Below are positions 1-8,129 of a stretch of DNA of 64,000 nucleotides, in pieces. The translations under genes and the position numbers were made by a program. The notes beneath the pieces were generated by a model that was not told the DNA's origin, searched no databases, and worked only from the letters and a program-made list of their open reading frames with translations. Source of the DNA: Archangium violaceum Cb vi76 (lineage in GTDB: Bacteria > Myxococcota > Myxococcia > Myxococcales > Myxococcaceae). Position 1 is the first letter of the stretch. The number at the start of each line of letters is the position of its first letter. Where the stretch lies: assembly GCF_000733295.1 (NCBI RefSeq), contig NZ_JPMI01000008.1, positions 1 to 64,000 on the forward strand, in the 5' to 3' direction.

Positions 1-456
1 CCACGTCCCCGCGTCGCCGGTTCCCGCGTCATGGCCCGCATCCGGCCACCACGTCCCCGCGTCATGGCCCGCGTCCGTCGGGGTACCCGCGTCCGTCACG
101 GTGCCCGCATCCGCGGGGAAGCCAGCATCCGCGAGGCTGCCCGCGTCCGTCACGGTGCCCGCATCCTCGGGGAGGCCAGCATCCGCTGGGGTGCCCGCGT
201 CCGAGCCAGCGTCCGTCCACGACCCCGCGTCCGTCCCTGTCCCCGGCCCCGCGTCCAAGCCCGTGCCGATGATGACCGGCAGGGTGCAGTTGTTCTCGCA
301 CCCGTCACCGCCCACGGTGTTGCCGTCGTCGCACTGCTCGGCACCAGTCACCACGCCATCGCCACAGCGCTCCGCTTCCTCCCCTTCAACGCACCCCGTG
401 AGTACGAACAGCAAGGCGGTGAAGGCAACGATTCCGAGACGGCGGGCTGGCAGCAT
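1..456 (-). CDS. Lipoprotein with Myxococcus cysteine-rich repeat and Asp-Ala-Gly repeats (3' end outside window)
   Basis: The first 152 codons of a surface lipoprotein; the frame is still open at the window edge. It starts at ATG with a type II signal peptide (RRLGIVAFTALLFVLTGC, lipid-modified Cys at about residue 19). Next comes a Myxococcus-type cysteine-rich repeat (CGDGVV..GAEQCDDGN...DGC). The rest is a low-complexity run built on D-A-G triplets (TDAG, ADAG, EDAG), encoded by imperfect direct DNA repeats over roughly positions 1-290. Such repeats usually form a flexible stalk between the lipid anchor and a distal domain in myxobacteria; that role is inferred here because the distal domain is outside the window. 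The repetitive DNA makes copy-number change likely. Function is unknown. Confidence 0.75.
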   Translation of the reverse strand, partial: MLPARRLGIVAFTALLFVLTGCVEGEEAERCGDGVVTGAEQCDDGNTVGGDGCENNCTLPVIIGTGLDAGPGTGTDAGSWTDAGSDAGTPADAGLPEDAGTVTDAGSLADAGFPADAGTVTDAGTPTDAGHDAGTWWPDAGHDAGTGDAGTW

Positions 457-579
457 CGGGAACACCTGCTCCGGTACGGAGAGTCCCGCGAAAGGCAGGG
501 GACCGGATCGGCGCCCATCATGCCCGAGAGGTCATCCCAGTGACATACGCGCCCTTCCACCCGGGGCGGAACTCCCCTC

Positions 580-1533
580 TCAGTGCGTCAGCACCGGGTA
601 CGCCGGGCCCACCCCGCATCTCTGCCGGAAGGCGCGCACGACCTCGGCGATTTCCGTGCCCGCCTCCACCAGGCCCGCGTGGCCCGCGTCCTCCACCAGC
701 ATCCACTCCGCGGCGGGCATCCGCGTGCGCATCCGCTCCATTTCGCGCAGGGGTATCAGGAGATCGTTCTTCGCGGCGATGATCTGCGTGGGCACCCGGA
801 CCTCCGGCAGCACGTCCCAGCATGGCGGGCAGTCCACCAGGCCGCGCATCATCATCCAGAAGGCCTGCGGATCCATCCGGCGCAGGGCGAGCAGGAACTC
901 CACGATGTCCGCGCGCGGAGCACGCGCCCTCAGCAGACCCGAGACCCGCCCGAGCGGATACGCCAGCCGCGAGGCGAGCACCTGATGGACGAGCGGCGCC
1001 ACCCGGGGCACCAGCGGCGTCAGCGTCTTCAGGGCGCGGCCGAGGGTGGCGTGTCCACCCGGCAAGGGGATGAACCAGGCGCTCGGATCCGGAGAGGACG
1101 GACTGCCGGCGATGAGCGTCATGGCGGGCACCAGCTCCGGCCGCCGCCGGTACAGCTCCAGCACCACCCGGACACCCATGGAGAACGCCACGTGGTGGGG
1201 CGGGCGCCCATCTCCCCGGACCATCATCTCCTCGGTGACGCGCTCCAGGTCATCCACGTGGACGCGCAGCGCGTAGTCGCCATTGACGGACAACTGGCTG
1301 CGGCCGTGGCCCCGGTAGTCCCAGTGCACCACCCGGTGGTCCTGCTCCAGATCCGCGACGAGGTAGCGCCAGAAGTTCTCCGACGTCCCGATGCCGTTGG
1401 TGAGCAGCACGGACGGACGGGAGGCGAGCGTGGGTTCCGCCTCGCTCTCCGGGGCATTGCCCACATGCGTGTGATACGCGACGCGGGTGCCATCGGGAGC
1501 GGTCACGAAGCGGGTGAGGCGGAGGTAGGGCAT
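580..1533 (-). CDS. Alpha/beta hydrolase
   Basis: A 317-residue alpha/beta-hydrolase-fold enzyme with no signal peptide. The N-terminal beta strands and oxyanion region (LLTNGIGTSENFWRYL) are followed by a nucleophile elbow AFSMG, a probable acid in AAKNDLLIP and the catalytic His in EDAGHAG near the C-terminus, so the Ser/Asp/His triad looks complete. The spacing and HWDYRGHGRS segment resemble proline-iminopeptidase/esterase-like members, but the substrate cannot be read from sequence. The ATG at 1533 is preferred over the upstream in-frame ATG at 1563 because GGTGGG lies just 5' of it and homology to the fold starts there. It is transcribed away from the aldo/keto reductase gene. Confidence 0.85.
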   Translation of the reverse strand: MPYLRLTRFVTAPDGTRVAYHTHVGNAPESEAEPTLASRPSVLLTNGIGTSENFWRYLVADLEQDHRVVHWDYRGHGRSQLSVNGDYALRVHVDDLERVTEEMMVRGDGRPPHHVAFSMGVRVVLELYRRRPELVPAMTLIAGSPSSPDPSAWFIPLPGGHATLGRALKTLTPLVPRVAPLVHQVLASRLAYPLGRVSGLLRARAPRADIVEFLLALRRMDPQAFWMMMRGLVDCPPCWDVLPEVRVPTQIIAAKNDLLIPLREMERMRTRMPAAEWMLVEDAGHAGLVEAGTEIAEVVRAFRQRCGVGPAYPVLTH

Positions 1534-1596
1534 AGTGCACCCACCATTCGGCCGCTCCCCCATTGGCGCAAGGTCCGGCGTTCACTAGTGGCTATC

Positions 1597-2589
1597 ATGA
1601 CCCCTCCCCTTCCCCTCTCGCGTTGGCTCGAGCCCCGTGCATCCGGGTCCGGAGCGCCACCCGCCGCCGTCTCCGTGGGAACGATGAACTTCGGGGCGCG
1701 CACCCCGGCGCCCGAGGCGCAGCGGCTCATCGCCCGGGCCCTGGAGCGCGGCGTGCCCTTCTTCGATACGGCCAACTCGTACGGCAACGGAGAGGCCGAG
1801 CGGCTCCTCGGCCAGGCGCTGCGCGGCCGGAGGGCGGAGGTGGGCATCGCCACCAAGGTGGGGCTGGCGCGCGTTCGGGGCAAACCCGAGGGCCTCGCCC
1901 GGGAACAGGTGGTGCGTGCGGTGGAGGACAGCCTGAAGCGGCTCGGGACGGACTACGTGGACGTGCTCTACCTGCATGCCCCGGATGCCGCCACGCCGGT
2001 GGAGGAGACGCTGGAGGCCGTGCACGGACTGCTGCGCGCCGGCAAGGCGAGGCACTGGGGCGTGTCCAACCACGCCGCCTGGCAACTGCTGGAGCTGCGT
2101 GGCCTGTGCGATGCGCGCGGCATGCCCCGGCCGGCGGTGTCCCAGGTGCTCTACAACGTGCTGGTGCGCCAGGTGGAGGTGGAGTACCTGCCCTTCACGA
2201 GGCGCTACCCCATCCACACCACCGTCTACAACCCGCTGGCCGGAGGGCTGCTCTCCGGACGCCATGTGCCGGGCGGCACCATCCCCGCCGGCTCCCGCTT
2301 CGACGGCAACCGCTTCTACCAGCGCCGCTACTGGTCCGAGCGCCTCCTGGAGCAGGCCGTGCGCCTGCGCGAGGTGGCGGAAGCCGCGGGCCTCACGCTG
2401 GTGGGGCTCGCCTACGCGTGGCTGGCGGGCCGGCCCGGGGTGGACTCGGTGCTGGCCGGCCCGGCGACGGTGGAGCACCTGGACGCGGCGCTGGACGCCT
2501 GCGCGAAGCCGCTGCCCCCGGAGGTGGCCTCGCGCGTGGACGAGCTCTCCCGGGAGTGGCTGGGCACGGACGCCACGTACGCGAGGTGA
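1597..2589 (+). CDS. Aldo/keto reductase
   Basis: A 330-residue NADPH-dependent aldo/keto reductase with a TIM-barrel fold. The catalytic tetrad is visible: Asp and Tyr in FFDTANSYGNGEAE, Lys in IATKVGLARV and His in VLYLHAPD. The C-terminal cofactor region (VLAGPATVEHLDAAL) is also typical. The frame runs far upstream, but only the ATG at 1597 puts the first barrel strand at the right distance from the N-terminus. It is 2 bp from the next gene (PhyH-like dioxygenase), so the two are probably translated from one message and may act on one metabolite. Substrate unknown. Confidence 0.9.
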   Translation: MTPPLPLSRWLEPRASGSGAPPAAVSVGTMNFGARTPAPEAQRLIARALERGVPFFDTANSYGNGEAERLLGQALRGRRAEVGIATKVGLARVRGKPEGLAREQVVRAVEDSLKRLGTDYVDVLYLHAPDAATPVEETLEAVHGLLRAGKARHWGVSNHAAWQLLELRGLCDARGMPRPAVSQVLYNVLVRQVEVEYLPFTRRYPIHTTVYNPLAGGLLSGRHVPGGTIPAGSRFDGNRFYQRRYWSERLLEQAVRLREVAEAAGLTLVGLAYAWLAGRPGVDSVLAGPATVEHLDAALDACAKPLPPEVASRVDELSREWLGTDATYAR

Positions 2590-2591
2590 GC

Positions 2592-3383
2592 ATGTTGGCG
2601 GTGGATGCGGAGACGTTCGACCTGGCCGGGCCGCTGGCGCACTACGCCGAGCACGGCTACGCACGCCTGGGCCGGCTGCTCGGCCCCGAGGGCCTGGAGG
2701 CGCTACGCGAGCGCGCGGACGATCTGATGCTGGGCCGGGTGAGCTACCCGGGCTTCTTCTGGCAGATGGACGCGCCCACGGGCCGCTACGAGGACGCGCC
2801 GCTGGGGCTCGGCTGGCAGGGGCCGTCGCTGGACTACCGCAAGCTGGAGAAGCTGGAGAAGGATCCGCGCTTCCTCGAGTGGATGGAGAACCCCCTCTTC
2901 GAGCGCCTCGCGCGGACGCTCATCCCCGGGGACATCTGCCTCTACCGGGCCATCCTCTTCCACAAGGGCCAGCGGGGCGGCAGCGAGCTGCCCTGGCACC
3001 AGGACGGCGGCAAGCTGTGGGGCCTCACGAAGGATCCCGAGCTCCAGCTGTGGACGGCGCTGGACGACGCGCCCCTGGACGGAGGCTGCGTGGAGGTGGT
3101 GCCGGGGAGCCACCGCTGGGGACTGGCCACGGCGCTCGGGGGCGTGGTGCCGCCGGATCAAGTGGCGGCGCGAGGGGCGGACCGGCTCGCGGTGCCGCTG
3201 CCGGTGGAGGCCGGGGAAGTCCTGCTCCTCCACAACTCCGTGTGGCACCGCTCGGGGCAGAGCCGCACGGGCCAGCGGCGGCGGGGCTTCTCGGCCTGCT
3301 ACATGAGCGCGGACACCCGCTGCGTGCGAAAGAAGAAGGCGCCTCGGGACTTCTTCCCGCTCTTCCGCCACGCCTCGCGCTGA
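2592..3383 (+). CDS. Phytanoyl-CoA dioxygenase (PhyH) family protein
   Basis: A 263-residue Fe(II)/2-oxoglutarate oxygenase. The facial triad is seen as HQD in ELPWHQDGGKLWG and the distal His in HNSVWHRSGQ. An Arg that would bind 2-oxoglutarate lies just after it (RTGQRRRGF). The core strand segment CVEVVPGSHRWG is characteristic of PhyH proteins, which hydroxylate or halogenate small molecules and acyl chains. It begins 2 bp after the aldo/keto reductase stop, so the pair may oxidise and then reduce a shared metabolite (inference). Convergent with the histidine kinase gene, with only 6 bp between stops. Confidence 0.87.
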   Translation: MLAVDAETFDLAGPLAHYAEHGYARLGRLLGPEGLEALRERADDLMLGRVSYPGFFWQMDAPTGRYEDAPLGLGWQGPSLDYRKLEKLEKDPRFLEWMENPLFERLARTLIPGDICLYRAILFHKGQRGGSELPWHQDGGKLWGLTKDPELQLWTALDDAPLDGGCVEVVPGSHRWGLATALGGVVPPDQVAARGADRLAVPLPVEAGEVLLLHNSVWHRSGQSRTGQRRRGFSACYMSADTRCVRKKKAPRDFFPLFRHASR

Positions 3384-3389
3384 GGCGCC

Positions 3390-5792
3390 CTACGCCGTCT
3401 TCAGCTTCTTGCGGATGGCGGGCAGGCTGATGCGGAAGATGCTGCCCCGGCCCACCTCGCTGTGGGCGGTGATCTCCCCGCCGAAGCCGGTGATGATGCC
3501 GTGGCAGATGGACAGTCCGAGCCCCGTGCCCTCTCCCACCGGCTTGGTGGTGAAGAACGGATCGAAGATGCGATCAATCACCTCGCGGGGCATGCCACAC
3601 CCGGTGTCCTTCACCTCGATGATGGCGTGGTTGCTCTCCGCGCGCAGGGTGACGCGGATCTCGTTCTTGTCCGGCTGGCCGGCGTTGATGGCATGGGCGG
3701 CGTTGATGAGCAGGTTGAGCACCACCTGGCCGAACCGGGCCTCGCTGCCCTCCACCAGCGGCACATCGGAGGACACTTCCCTCACCACGTTGGCGCGGTG
3801 GCGCAGCTCGCCGCGCGCCAGCATCAGCGCCGAATCGACGACGCGCTTCAGATCCACCGCCGTGGGCTGCTCCTCGTCGCCGCGAGAGAACGTCTTCAGG
3901 TCCTGGACGATGAGGCGCACGCGGTTGACGCCCTCGTTCGTCTCCCGGAGCACCTCCTCCACCTCGCCGAGCCGCCCCTCGGGCAGCAGCGGGTTGATGG
4001 CCTGCAGCTCCTCCGAGAGGAACGACAGGTTGGAGATGACGAAGGCCAGCGGGTTGTTGATCTCATGCGCCACGCCCGCGGCGAGCGTACCCACCGAGGC
4101 CAGCCGGTCGGCGACGACGAGGCGCGCCTGGATCTGCTTGCGCTCGGTCAGGTCGCGCGCACTCACCAGCGTGGCGGGCTGGCCGGCGAAGACGAGCCGC
4201 AGGCTGCTGATCTCCGCCGTGAGCAGACCGCCGCCGGGAGGCAGGAAGCGGATCTCCCGCACACGGTTGGAGGCGCCCCGGCCGGGCAACCCATCGAGCG
4301 TGCCGGCGGCGGCGCCGCGATCCTCCGGGTGGACGAAGTCCAGCAGCGAGCGGCCCACCAGCTCACTGGCCTTGAGCCGCAGGAAGGAGGACGCGGACGG
4401 GTTGACGTAGAGCAGCGGCCCGCCACGGTGCACGAAGATGGCCTCGGGCGAGCCCTCGATGAGGGCGCGGAAGCTCTCCTCGGAGCGGCGCAGGGCCTCC
4501 TCCGCCGCCTTGCGCTCGGTGATGTCGAAGGACACGCCTCCGAGGAAGCGCCGGCCCGAGCTGTCGCGGGCGATGAAGCGGTAGGTGAGGAACTGACGCG
4601 GCTCGCCCTCCGGCGTGGGCATCATGCTCTCGGAGACCGAGGGCTGGCCGGACTTGAAGGCCTGCTCGTCCTGCTCGCGCAGGTGGGCCACCGTCTCCGC
4701 CGGCATGAGCTGCTCGTCGGGGATGGTGCTCACGTCCACGCCGGGCGACAGGCCGAAGAAGCGCCGGAAGGGCTCGTTGACGAAGACGCGCCGGCCCGCC
4801 TCGTCCTTCATGTACGCGAGCGCCGGGTTGTTGTTGAGGAAGGAGTCGAAGAGGTGCTGGCTCTCCTGGAGCGCGGTAACGATGGAGGCCACCTCCGTCA
4901 TCAGCGCCTGCTTCGCCGCGTGCTCGGCGGCGTTGCCCATGGCGGCCCCGAGCAGCCCGGCCATCAACTCCAGCGTGCGCTCGTCCGAGTCCACGAAGGC
5001 GAACGGCACCTGCGAGGCGATGCTCAGCACGCCCACCGTCTGGTTATCGCGCTTGAGGGGCACGTTCAGCATCGAGCGCACCTTGAGCCGGCGCGCCGCG
5101 GCCACGTTGGCGCGAGGATCCCGCTCGGTGTCGTCGGTGCGCATCACCTCGCCGCGCAGCACGCTGCTGCCGGCCATGGTGTTGGCGATGGGCAGGCGCG
5201 CGCCCTCGAACTGCTTCGAGTAGCCCGTGCAGACCCGGTAGTACATCTCCTCGCCCTCGATGATGCCCACGGCCGCGCCACCCGCGCCGCAGAGGATCAT
5301 CGCCCGCTCGGCGATGAGCCGCATCACCACGTCCAGATCCAACCCCGCCAGCGCGATGTCGTTCTGCGTCTGGATGATGGCGGCCAGCCGCTCGATCTCC
5401 CCGCGCGCGGACTCCTCGTGGGACTGCCGGCGCATGAAGGCGTAGCAGCGGCGCTCGAAGAGGGCGATGCGGGCGCGCACGTCCACCGGGTTGAAGGGCG
5501 CGACCAGGTAGTCGTCCACGCCGATCTCCATCAGCGGGGCGATGTCCTCCTCCGAGAGGCCGTCGGCCATGCCGAGCACGGACACCTCGGCGGCGCGGAT
5601 CTGCGCGCGCAGCCGGTTGAACCAATCGGACTTCTCGCGGACCTGTTCGGCGCCAACGACCAGCACATCCACCAGGGAGATGGTGGCGGCGGTGACCTCG
5701 GGGCCCGAGGCGACCACCACCTCATGTCCCATCCGGGAGAGCTCCGCCCCGATGGGGTGGTCACCGTCGCGACTGAGGAGGAGAAAGCGCAT
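3390..5792 (-). CDS. GAF/PAS sensor histidine kinase with degenerate receiver domain
   Basis: An 800-residue soluble sensor kinase. Domains in order: a receiver-like fold (about 1-120), GAF (about 140-290), PAS (about 310-425), PAS (about 435-550), a dimerisation/phosphoacceptor domain with His near 576 (GVAHEINNPLAF), and an HATPase domain with N box NLLINAAHAI, G1 DTGCGM and FFTTKPVGEGTGLGLSI. The receiver lacks the phosphoacceptor Asp (VDVLVVGAEQ) and the conserved Lys (APFNP instead of KPF), so it is probably a pseudo-receiver. No membrane segment is seen, so the signal is likely cytoplasmic. No response regulator gene is adjacent. A TAGAAT hexamer at 5807-5812 on the coding strand may be its -10 element. 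Confidence 0.93.
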   Translation of the reverse strand: MRFLLLSRDGDHPIGAELSRMGHEVVVASGPEVTAATISLVDVLVVGAEQVREKSDWFNRLRAQIRAAEVSVLGMADGLSEEDIAPLMEIGVDDYLVAPFNPVDVRARIALFERRCYAFMRRQSHEESARGEIERLAAIIQTQNDIALAGLDLDVVMRLIAERAMILCGAGGAAVGIIEGEEMYYRVCTGYSKQFEGARLPIANTMAGSSVLRGEVMRTDDTERDPRANVAAARRLKVRSMLNVPLKRDNQTVGVLSIASQVPFAFVDSDERTLELMAGLLGAAMGNAAEHAAKQALMTEVASIVTALQESQHLFDSFLNNNPALAYMKDEAGRRVFVNEPFRRFFGLSPGVDVSTIPDEQLMPAETVAHLREQDEQAFKSGQPSVSESMMPTPEGEPRQFLTYRFIARDSSGRRFLGGVSFDITERKAAEEALRRSEESFRALIEGSPEAIFVHRGGPLLYVNPSASSFLRLKASELVGRSLLDFVHPEDRGAAAGTLDGLPGRGASNRVREIRFLPPGGGLLTAEISSLRLVFAGQPATLVSARDLTERKQIQARLVVADRLASVGTLAAGVAHEINNPLAFVISNLSFLSEELQAINPLLPEGRLGEVEEVLRETNEGVNRVRLIVQDLKTFSRGDEEQPTAVDLKRVVDSALMLARGELRHRANVVREVSSDVPLVEGSEARFGQVVLNLLINAAHAINAGQPDKNEIRVTLRAESNHAIIEVKDTGCGMPREVIDRIFDPFFTTKPVGEGTGLGLSICHGIITGFGGEITAHSEVGRGSIFRISLPAIRKKLKTA

Positions 5793-6171
5793 GGAGGCAG
5801 GAGCGGATTCTAAGGGAACAGAAGATTGCTAGATCGAGGCCCTTCCGGTCCACCATGAGCGCCCGAACCGGGGAGAACCGCTCTCCGTTGGACGGAAGCC
5901 TACCCTCGTTCGCTCTGCGCGGGGGAGGGTTGGGAGGCGCAAGAGGGGCACCATGGGCCGCCCGTGCAGCGGGCGGACAGCCCCCATTATTGCCACGTGT
6001 CCAACGTTTGTGCGACCTCGACGTGCTCAATGGTGGTCGGCCGGGTGGAAGAAGGGGCTCGGTCCCCTGGCATTCGAGCAAGAGCGGCCTATCTCCTCGG
6101 GGTGGTCCGCCGAGGTCGGACGCGGGCACGGGTTGCTCGGGGCGGGGTCGGTCCGGGGGGGAGGGTCGCAG
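5793..6171. other. Intergenic region between divergent genes
   Basis: This 379-bp stretch separates two divergently transcribed genes, so it should hold both promoters. It contains two GC-rich inverted repeats, one with GGAGA/TCTCC arms near 5872-5886 and one with CCGCCCG/CGGGCGG arms at 5958-5976, neither followed by a T run. An open frame continues upstream of the + strand gene, but it has no coding-like composition and no supported start. No RNA gene is recognised. Confidence 0.5.
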
Positions 6172-7281
6172 ATGAAGTACGGCATCGCGGTGGGGCTATG
6201 GATGGTGGCGCTCGGCGCCTGTCAGGTGGCGACGCTGCCCCAGGTGGTGGACGGACGGGAGGAGCGCTCCACGTCCGAGCTCTTCGATCGGGGCTCCCTC
6301 ACGGTGATGACGCGCGGCCTGTCGGGTGGGAGTCACCTGGAGCAGGTGCTGGAGGGTCCGCTCGCGGAGGAGCCGGTGCGCGCCGCGGAGCTGCTCGATG
6401 CACTGCGGCAGGAGGACGTCCTGGCGCGGGCGCGCAAGCTGGCGGAGGAGATCCAATACGCGCGGCCGCACCTGATCGGACTGCAACAGGTGACGCAGGT
6501 GCGGCGGCAGTCGCCGGGGGACGCGATCTTCGGAGGCACGCGGCCGGCGGAGGCGCTGCACCTGGACGTGTTGCCGGTGCTGCTGGGCGAGCTGGAGGCG
6601 CGCGGGCTGCACTACCGCGAGGTGGCGCGGGTGCGCAACGCGGACGTGGAGCTGCCGCTGCTCACGAGTGGCGCGCCGACGTTCGACGACGTGCGGCTGA
6701 CGGACTTCGACGTGATTCTCGCGCGGGCGGACGTGGAGGTGAAGGAGGCGCGAGCGGGCAACTACGTGGCGCGCCGGGAGGTGCGGCGGCCGGGCCAGGA
6801 GCCGGTGGCGCTGCCGAGGGGCTGGGTGTCGGTGGCGGCGAAGGTGGAGGGCCGGAAGTACCGCTTCGTCAGCACGCACCTGGAGCCGGCGCCGGACGAG
6901 CAGGGGCTGCGCGTGCAGGTGGCGCAGGTGGGCGAGCTGATTGGCAGGCTGCGCGGCGAGTCGCTGCCGGTGGTGCTGGTGGGGGACTTCAACACGCCGG
7001 CCAACCTGGGACTGATGGGGGCGCCCACGTACCGGGAGTTGCTGCTGGCGGGCTACGTGGACGTGTGGACGCACCGGCCGGGGCGCACGCGGCTGGTGGG
7101 AGCGGAGCTGCCGCTCGCGATGCCGGAGCGCCTCGAGCTGGTGCTGGTGCGCCAGCCGGTGGCGCCGGGCCCGCGGCGGATGGGCCCCGTGCTGGCGTAC
7201 GGAGTGGGAGGTGCGCTGGAGGAGCGGTTCAGCCCGTGGAAGCCGGAGCTGTCGGGAGTGGTGGCGCGCCTGCGCATGTGA
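6172..7281 (+). CDS. Lipoprotein with degenerate endonuclease/exonuclease/phosphatase domain
   Basis: A 369-residue lipoprotein (signal peptide ending LGAC, Cys17) with an endonuclease/exonuclease/phosphatase (EEP) fold, the DNase I/sphingomyelinase type. Fold landmarks remain: TVMTRGL (44-50), LIGLQQV (101-107), STHLEP (His236) and VGDFNTP (Asp272, Asn274). Several catalytic positions are altered. The metal-binding Glu of the usual LQEV motif is Gln106, the Asn after strand 1 is Gly49, RIDYV is RLELV, and the final SDH motif is replaced by SPWKPE. This suggests a non-catalytic binding protein. The start ATG has a strong GGGGGGAGG upstream. The next gene follows closely (WbqC-like). Confidence 0.8.
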   Translation: MKYGIAVGLWMVALGACQVATLPQVVDGREERSTSELFDRGSLTVMTRGLSGGSHLEQVLEGPLAEEPVRAAELLDALRQEDVLARARKLAEEIQYARPHLIGLQQVTQVRRQSPGDAIFGGTRPAEALHLDVLPVLLGELEARGLHYREVARVRNADVELPLLTSGAPTFDDVRLTDFDVILARADVEVKEARAGNYVARREVRRPGQEPVALPRGWVSVAAKVEGRKYRFVSTHLEPAPDEQGLRVQVAQVGELIGRLRGESLPVVLVGDFNTPANLGLMGAPTYRELLLAGYVDVWTHRPGRTRLVGAELPLAMPERLELVLVRQPVAPGPRRMGPVLAYGVGGALEERFSPWKPELSGVVARLRM

Positions 7282-7298
7282 CACCTACACTGAGACCC

Positions 7299-8099
7299 GT
7301 GACGGAGCCGCACGCGGGAGTCCTGGTCGCCGAGCAACCCCACTACCTGCCGTGGCTGGACTTCTACGAGCAGGTGGCGAGGGCGGACACCCTGCTGGTG
7401 CTGGACAACGTGCAGTGGCTGAGGAGGGGTTGGCAGCGGAGGGCGCGGGTGGCACTCCCGCCGGGCACTCCCCTGCCCGCCCCCACCGAACCGGCGTTCC
7501 AGTGGCTGACGATACCGTTGGAGGGAGCGCACCGGGACACGCGGATCTCCGAGCTGGCGGTGGACACGGGGCAGCGGTGGACGCGCAAGCATCTGGCGAC
7601 GCTGACGATGCTGTACGGGAGGAGGCCCTACTTCCGGAGCCAGGTGCTGCCGAGGCTGGAAGGCTTCTACGCGGAGGCGGAGAAGGAACAGGGCCCGGGC
7701 TCGCTGCTGCGCACGTTGCTGGCGAGCATGGCGCTCTTCAACGAGCCGCTGGGCATCAGCCCGAGGGTGGAGCTGGCATCGAAGCTGGACCGCTCGCACC
7801 CGGACAAGACGGGGAGGCTGGCGTCGTACTGCACGCAGCTGGGAATGGGGACGTACTACTCGGCGGTGGGGTCGCTGTACCTGAAGCCGGGGCCATTCCG
7901 GGAGGCGGGGGTACGGCTGCTGTGGCAGAAGTTCCGCTACCCGGCATACGACCAGGGGCGCAAGGGAGAGCGCTTCGTCGTGGGCCTGTCGATCGTGGAC
8001 GTGCTGTCGAACGTGCCGGTGGACGAAGTGCGCGAGTGGCTCAAGCCGAGCCCCTGGGGCCCCTTCGCCCCATCCCCTCTCCCTTTGGGAGAGGGTTAG
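7299..8099 (+). CDS. WbqC-like family protein
   Basis: About 266 residues, matching the WbqC-like family. The signature is AEQPHYLPWLDFYEQ near the N-terminus, followed by ADTLLVLDNVQWLRRGWQ and SKLDRSHPDKTGRL. Members sit in O-antigen and glycan loci and are thought to modify amino-sugar nucleotides, but the exact reaction is not established. A GTG start at 7299 is chosen; the in-frame GTG at 7278 would overlap the preceding stop codon and is also possible. The last codons (PSPLPLGEG) are formed by a dispersed palindromic repeat, so the C-terminus has probably been extended or replaced by repeat insertion. Confidence 0.82.
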   Translation: MTEPHAGVLVAEQPHYLPWLDFYEQVARADTLLVLDNVQWLRRGWQRRARVALPPGTPLPAPTEPAFQWLTIPLEGAHRDTRISELAVDTGQRWTRKHLATLTMLYGRRPYFRSQVLPRLEGFYAEAEKEQGPGSLLRTLLASMALFNEPLGISPRVELASKLDRSHPDKTGRLASYCTQLGMGTYYSAVGSLYLKPGPFREAGVRLLWQKFRYPAYDQGRKGERFVVGLSIVDVLSNVPVDEVREWLKPSPWGPFAPSPLPLGEG

Positions 8100-8107
8100 G
8101 GTGAGGG
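8075..8107. repeat. Dispersed palindromic repeat, copy 1
   Basis: A perfect 9-bp hairpin (CCCTCTCCC/GGGAGAGGG, 3-nt loop) followed by TTAGGGTGAGGG. It overlaps the last codons of the WbqC-like gene and its stop. It belongs to a family with at least seven copies in this window. No T run follows, so it is not a canonical terminator, although it could fold in RNA. Confidence 0.75.
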
Positions 8108-8129
8108 TCTACGGCCTTCCCCGCCTCCG

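Noticed and set aside
1-290. CRISPR-like short direct repeats at the left edge
   Set aside because: The repeats are in frame with an Asp-Ala-Gly-rich protein, are imperfect and have no uniform spacers.
583-1596. Long N-terminal extension of the aldo/keto reductase frame
   Set aside because: It lies antisense to the alpha/beta hydrolase, and the barrel begins after the ATG at 1597.
3462-5813. A 783-residue + strand frame opposite the histidine kinase
   Set aside because: His- and Arg-rich low-complexity translation with no domain; the minus strand encodes complete GAF, PAS and kinase domains.
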